From: Paracoccaceae bacterium
GTDB taxonomy: Bacteria; Pseudomonadota; Alphaproteobacteria; Rhodobacterales; Rhodobacteraceae
DNA length: 9,416 bases
Direction: 5' to 3'
Assembly: GCA_016765235.1 (NCBI GenBank)
Contig: JAESQH010000116.1
Coordinates: 1-9,416 of the forward strand
The translations under genes and the position numbers were made by a program. How positions within the stretch are numbered: position 1 is the first letter of the stretch; the number at the start of each line of letters is the position of its first letter. The notes beneath the pieces were generated by a model that did not search any database, was not told where the DNA came from, and worked only from the letters and a program-made list of their open reading frames with translations. Below, piece by piece: positions 6,593 through 9,416 of the stretch.

Positions 6593-7102
6593 CTACTCCG
6601 GCATTTCATCGTCGGGGGCAAATGCTGTATCAAGCAACATCAACCTCCACGATTTGTAGACAAGAAAGATGGCCATTGTTCCGGCTCCTAGCGGGACCAT
6701 AAAGCGAGCCGGCCAAACAGGAAGGAAACGTGCCCCCATAGCATATTCTCCAATGTTGAATTTTTTAATTGCGATATTCCATCCCGCATAGGTCATGGCA
6801 GCAAAGAACAGCGCTGTTATCAGACACGAAAATGCAATCAAACGCAGCCGGGTCGAAGGTCGAAAAAAGCGAACCAACAGATCAACGCTTACATGAGCGT
6901 TCTCATATTCAACCTTCATCAACGGCAAAAACGCGACAGCTACCATCAAATATGTGGATACGATCTCCAGCGTTCCCTTCAGCGGCTTCTGAAACAGATT
7001 CGACCCGAAAACATCAAGATTGATAAGGATCATCATCAGAATCACGGCAAGACCGCCAAGGACTCCGGATGTAGTTGCTAACCATCTCGACAAACGAACC
7101 AT
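6593..7102 (-). CDS. dctQ: TRAP transporter small membrane subunit (DctQ family)
   Basis: This 169-residue protein has four predicted membrane segments (about 11-31, 46-63, 85-108 and 131-155), as expected of DctQ. The family pattern is clear in the first half: INLDVFGSNLFQKPLKGTLEIV (27-48), a version of the usual R-x-L-F-x-x-P-I-x-G-x-x-E-L, then KVEYENAHVSVDLLVRFF (63-80). DctQ bridges to DctM and the binding protein in the inner membrane. The start has a strong GAGGGGGA site a few bases upstream. It is the first gene of a dctQ-dctM-dctP operon, divergent from an acyl-CoA dehydrogenase, with about 190 bases of shared control DNA. Confidence 0.92.
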   Translation of the reverse strand: MVRLSRWLATTSGVLGGLAVILMMILINLDVFGSNLFQKPLKGTLEIVSTYLMVAVAFLPLMKVEYENAHVSVDLLVRFFRPSTRLRLIAFSCLITALFFAAMTYAGWNIAIKKFNIGEYAMGARFLPVWPARFMVPLGAGTMAIFLVYKSWRLMLLDTAFAPDDEMPE

Positions 7103-7142
7103 AAATCCCCCTCGTCACACCTTCGCACAGTGAAGGCGTTGC

Positions 7143-7171
7143 ATTATTGATGGTTACTATTACTCAAACAA
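7143..7171 (-). promoter_or_regulatory. Candidate promoter of the TRAP operon
   Basis: Read on the minus strand, TTGTTT (7171-7166) is followed after 17 bases by AATAAT (7148-7143). The -10 box differs from consensus at one base; the -35 box is weak beyond its TTG. The 19-bp repeats begin two bases upstream of the -35 box, the position expected for an activator. Confidence 0.4.
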
Positions 7172-7173
7172 CA

Positions 7174-7211
7174 TTCAGACACAAGAATAAAGTTCAGACA
7201 CAAGAATAAAG
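7174..7211. repeat. Perfect tandem repeat, 2 x 19 bp, probable operator pair
   Basis: TTCAGACACAAGAATAAAG occurs twice with no gap (7174-7192 and 7193-7211) and no mismatch. On the minus strand each unit carries ATTCT-TGTGTC-TGAA, a dyad related to the palindrome in front of the IclR-type gene. A 19-bp period is close to two helical turns, so two bound dimers would sit on nearly the same face of the DNA. Location between two divergent promoters supports a regulatory role; a chance slippage duplication is the alternative. Confidence 0.6.
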
Positions 7212-7235
7212 GTGCGGGGCAGCCAAAAAACAAGG

Positions 7236-7264
7236 TTGCATGTTTCCCATACAGAATGTAATTC
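7236..7264 (+). promoter_or_regulatory. Candidate promoter of the second acyl-CoA dehydrogenase operon
   Basis: TTGCAT at 7236-7241 and TAATTC at 7259-7264 are separated by 17 bases. An alternative -10, TATAAA at 7267-7272, lacks a good partner box. The tandem repeats end 24 bases upstream of the -35. Moderate support only. Confidence 0.35.
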
Positions 7265-7292
7265 ACTATAAACAACGCAAGAGGAGCTACTC

Positions 7293-8429
7293 ATGGATTT
7301 TACGTTCTCGGAAGAACAAGAGCTGGTGCGTGAAACAGTTCGTCGATTTGCTGCCGCCGAAATCACGCCTATCGCCAAACATCACGATGACGCCGAGACA
7401 TTTCCGCGCGAAATGTTCCGCAAATGGGGTGATCTGGGGCTTCTTGGTGTCCGCTATCCAGCTGCCGACGGGGGCTCTGATATGGACAAGATTTCGGATT
7501 GCATCGTGCGCGAAGAGCTTAGCTATGCCAGTCAGGCGTTTGCCTCGACCTGGTCGGCGCATACTCATCTTGGCATATGGCCAATCTGGAAGGCGGGAAC
7601 GCAGGCTCAGAAGGACAAATATCTTGGCCCTGCCTTTGCTGGAACCAAAGTCAGTGCCTTCGGATTGTCAGAACCGGGCGGTGGATCCAATATTCGCGCA
7701 CTTACGACCAAGGCGGAAAAAATCGATGGTGGCTGGCGGATATCGGGCTCAAAAACCTATATCACCAATTCGCCCTTTGCCGATTTCATGTTGCTGGTGG
7801 CCCGCACATCGCCGGAACTTAAGCCACATGCGATCAGCTTGTTCATCGTTGATTTACCGAATCCGGCTGTTGTTATTCACAAGCTGGAAAAAGAGGGCAT
7901 TCGCGCCTCGGAAACCGGGTTGATCCACATTGATGGCCTGGAATTACCGGACGAGGCGCTGTTGGGTCATGAAACCGGCACCTATCCTATCATCTTGGAA
8001 TCCCTGTCAGAAAACCGGGTTGGTGTAGCAGCCAATTGCATTGGCATGGCGCGGGCGGCACATGACGCGGCGATTGAGTATGCAAGGGACAGGGTGATTG
8101 CCGGCAAGCGGCTTGGCGAATATCAGGCAATCGCTCACAAGCTGGCCGATATCGCTACTGACATCGAGGCGGCTCGCTGGCTGGTCTATCACGGCGCATG
8201 GCTGGTTGATCAAGGCAAACTGACCACGCCCATGGCGGCAAAGGTGAAGCTATTTGCAAGCGAAGTTGCTGTGCGCGCTTCTGAACAGGCCATCCGTATT
8301 TTCGGTGGTGCCGGGATCATGCGCGATTATCCGGTAGGGCGTATCCACCGCGATTCTCTGGTTTATGTGATTGGCGAGGGCACCTCGGAGGTGCAGCGCA
8401 ATTTGATCGCACGTGATCTGGAGCTTTAA
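7293..8429 (+). CDS. Acyl-CoA dehydrogenase, MCAD/SCAD-type active site
   Basis: The 378-residue product is a second full-length acyl-CoA dehydrogenase. It shows FGLSEPGGGSN (123-133) and YITNS (156-160) in the flavin domain, GKRLGEYQAIAHKLADIATDIEAARWLVY (271-299) in the C-terminal domain, and YVIGEGTSEVQRNLIAR at the end. Glu362 in GEGTSE is the normal catalytic base of medium- and short-chain enzymes, so this protein uses a different base position from the dehydrogenase at 2895-4049. The start has a good AGGAG site seven bases upstream. It is the first gene of an operon with the crotonase and a thiolase, divergent from the TRAP operon. The residue after the flavin-motif PGGGS is Asn where Asp is common. 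Substrate unknown. Confidence 0.93.
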   Translation: MDFTFSEEQELVRETVRRFAAAEITPIAKHHDDAETFPREMFRKWGDLGLLGVRYPAADGGSDMDKISDCIVREELSYASQAFASTWSAHTHLGIWPIWKAGTQAQKDKYLGPAFAGTKVSAFGLSEPGGGSNIRALTTKAEKIDGGWRISGSKTYITNSPFADFMLLVARTSPELKPHAISLFIVDLPNPAVVIHKLEKEGIRASETGLIHIDGLELPDEALLGHETGTYPIILESLSENRVGVAANCIGMARAAHDAAIEYARDRVIAGKRLGEYQAIAHKLADIATDIEAARWLVYHGAWLVDQGKLTTPMAAKVKLFASEVAVRASEQAIRIFGGAGIMRDYPVGRIHRDSLVYVIGEGTSEVQRNLIARDLEL

Positions 8430-8484
8430 GAGGCTTCCCCCGAAACTCATTCCTGACCATCAATAACGAGCGGCGAGATATATT

Positions 8485-9303
8485 ATGACTGAAGCATTCC
8501 AAACACTGACATATGAAATACGAGGGCGAACCGGGCTGATCACGTTTACCCGACCCGAGGTGCGGCACTCTCTGGATATTCCGATGCGCACGGAACTTGC
8601 GGCGCTTATCCCCCGGATCCGGGCAAACCGGGATTTGCGCGCGCTTGTCATCACCGGAAGCGGCGGTGCATTCTGTGCCGGGGGCGACCTTAAAGCCTTG
8701 TCCGAAGAAGAACGCCCAGCAGAGGTGAACCGCGAGCGGGTATCGCTGTTGCACACATGGTTTTACGAGCTTTGCAATCTTGAGCTGCCGGTCATTGCCG
8801 CCGTTGATGGCCCTGCCTATGGGGCTGGCATGAACTTTGCGTTGGCGGCAGATTTTGTACTGGCTACGCCGCGGGCAAGGTTCTGCGCGGTTTTCGGGCG
8901 TATCGGTCTTGTACCCGACCTCGGCGGATTTTTCCTGCTGCCCAGGATTGTTGGCATGTCGCGGGCAAAGGAATTGGTGATGACTGCCCGGTCCTTTGAT
9001 GCCGAAGAGGCTAAGGATATGGGGATCGTGCTTGAAATTCACGCGCCCGATGACTTGCTGGATGCTGCAATGAAAATGGCGGCCCGCTTTGATACATCAT
9101 CACGCCTAGCGATGGGGATGGCAAAATCCATTCTCAACCAATCCTTCGATAACGACTACCGTTCACTGGCCGAAATGGAAGCGACGGCGCAGGCGCTGTG
9201 CATGACATCGGACTATCACAAGGGCGCAATTAAACGGTTTTTGGGTAAAAAGCCGCTTGAATTCGACTGGGACCGGCTGAGCAAAGACGAGAAAAAATCG
9301 TGA
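8485..9303 (+). CDS. Crotonase-family enoyl-CoA hydratase/isomerase
   Basis: This 272-residue protein has the crotonase fold signatures: FCAGGDLKAL (63-72) and AAVDGPAYGAGMNFALAADF (105-124) supply the two oxyanion-hole peptide NH groups. Positions matching the two catalytic glutamates of mitochondrial enoyl-CoA hydratase are Asn117 and Phe137 by my alignment. Asp145 in GRIGLVPDLGG (138-148) matches the Asp used by PaaG-type isomerases. An isomerase, or a hydratase or hydrolase of another type, is therefore more likely than a classical hydratase. It follows the acyl-CoA dehydrogenase by 55 bases with only a weak ribosome binding site (GAG about nine bases upstream). Its stop overlaps the next start (GTGA at 9300-9303). 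The C-terminus is rich in Lys and Asp. Confidence 0.88.
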   Translation: MTEAFQTLTYEIRGRTGLITFTRPEVRHSLDIPMRTELAALIPRIRANRDLRALVITGSGGAFCAGGDLKALSEEERPAEVNRERVSLLHTWFYELCNLELPVIAAVDGPAYGAGMNFALAADFVLATPRARFCAVFGRIGLVPDLGGFFLLPRIVGMSRAKELVMTARSFDAEEAKDMGIVLEIHAPDDLLDAAMKMAARFDTSSRLAMGMAKSILNQSFDNDYRSLAEMEATAQALCMTSDYHKGAIKRFLGKKPLEFDWDRLSKDEKKS

Positions 9304-9416
9304 AACAGCGCCAACAACACACAGCGCGCATTACTGGCGTTGCCGACACAGCCATGGGCGAATTGGCGGGTTCGACCGCGATGGGTCTGCACGCCGAAGC
9401 CGCAAATGCGGCGCTG
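9300..9416 (+). CDS. Thiolase-like protein of the lipid-transfer (SCP-x) type, N-terminal fragment
   Basis: Thirty-nine codons are visible before the window ends. The frame starts at GTG 9300, overlapping the crotonase stop by four bases, which indicates translational coupling. After a short basic lead (KQRQQHTAR) comes ITGVADTAMGELAGSTAMGL then HAEAANAAL. This is the pattern that opens SCP-x/Ltp-type thiolases (a beta-strand ending in a G-x-x-x-T turn, then a helix with HAEAA-x-AAL). Such proteins act as 3-ketoacyl-CoA thiolases or, in steroid side-chain breakdown, as retro-aldolases working with a DUF35 partner. Catalytic Cys and His residues are outside the window, so the class is provisional. 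Confidence 0.7.
   Translation, partial: MKQRQQHTARITGVADTAMGELAGSTAMGLHAEAANAAL

Larger units (their letters stand above)
7103..7292. promoter_or_regulatory. Divergent control region between the TRAP operon and the second acyl-CoA dehydrogenase
   Basis: These 190 bases hold candidate promoters for both directions with a perfect tandem repeat between them. Nearest dctQ, CCTTC (7120-7124) and GAAGG (7132-7136) form an inverted repeat in the transporter's leader, which could be a hairpin or second operator. No open frame here looks real. Confidence 0.6.

Noticed and set aside
7174..7211. CRISPR-like repeat
   Set aside because: Only two units, 19 bp long, directly adjacent with no spacer between them and no cas genes nearby.
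7244..7257. A further copy of the candidate operator over the second dehydrogenase promoter (TTC-N6-AGAAT)
   Set aside because: The spacing is one base short of the other sites and one arm is incomplete, so it does not meet the same pattern.
7240..7923. Plus-strand open frame of 227 codons overlapping the second acyl-CoA dehydrogenase
   Set aside because: It is out of frame with a well-supported enzyme, and its Arg/Ser/Pro-rich translation has no recognisable domain.
8317..9042. Minus-strand open frame of 241 codons opposite the crotonase
   Set aside because: It is antisense to conserved crotonase motifs and its own translation has no domain signal.

Overview
The window looks like part of an alphaproteobacterial chromosome, most likely a Rhodobacterales/Roseobacter-type heterotroph. 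That assignment is inferred from the style of the TRAP transporter, the IclR regulator and the CoA-ester enzymes, and from the moderate GC content. No rRNA, tRNA, transposase, CRISPR array or phage gene was seen.

Layout. (1) 1-670, minus strand: an integral membrane protein running off the left edge. Its reading frame appears broken near 150-160. (2) 671-932: no supported gene. (3) 933-1358, minus: a PaaI-type hotdog thioesterase. (4) 1359-1623: a divergent control region with a good promoter and a palindrome. (5) 1624-2376, plus: an IclR-family regulator. (6) 2449-4049, plus: a MaoC-like hotdog protein coupled by an ATGA overlap to an LCAD/AtuD-like acyl-CoA dehydrogenase, ended by a strong hairpin. 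(7) 7102-4104, minus: a complete TRAP transporter operon in the order dctQ-dctM-dctP, sharing that hairpin as its own terminator. (8) 7103-7292: a divergent promoter region containing a perfect 19-bp tandem repeat. (9) 7293-9416, plus: a second acyl-CoA dehydrogenase, a crotonase, and the start of a lipid-transfer-type thiolase cut by the right edge.

How it fits together (inference). The TRAP system would import an organic acid. An acyl-CoA synthetase or CoA-transferase, not in this window, would activate it. Two mechanistically different acyl-CoA dehydrogenases, an isomerase-like crotonase, a MaoC-like protein and a thiolase/aldolase-type enzyme would then shorten it by a beta-oxidation-like route, and the PaaI thioesterase would rescue stalled CoA esters. 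The IclR protein is the obvious pathway regulator. The substrate cannot be read from the sequence; branched, alicyclic, aromatic-derived, terpenoid or steroid-like acids are all possible.

The most interesting signal is a dyad, ATTCT-N6-WGAA, found in both divergent control regions. It occurs in the iclR promoter region (two sites) and in each copy of the 19-bp tandem repeat between the TRAP operon and the second acyl-CoA dehydrogenase. It is a candidate operator tying the locus into one regulon. Other points of interest are the loss of the usual catalytic dyad in the MaoC-like protein, the different catalytic-base positions in the two dehydrogenases, and the absence of both classical hydratase glutamates from the crotonase.
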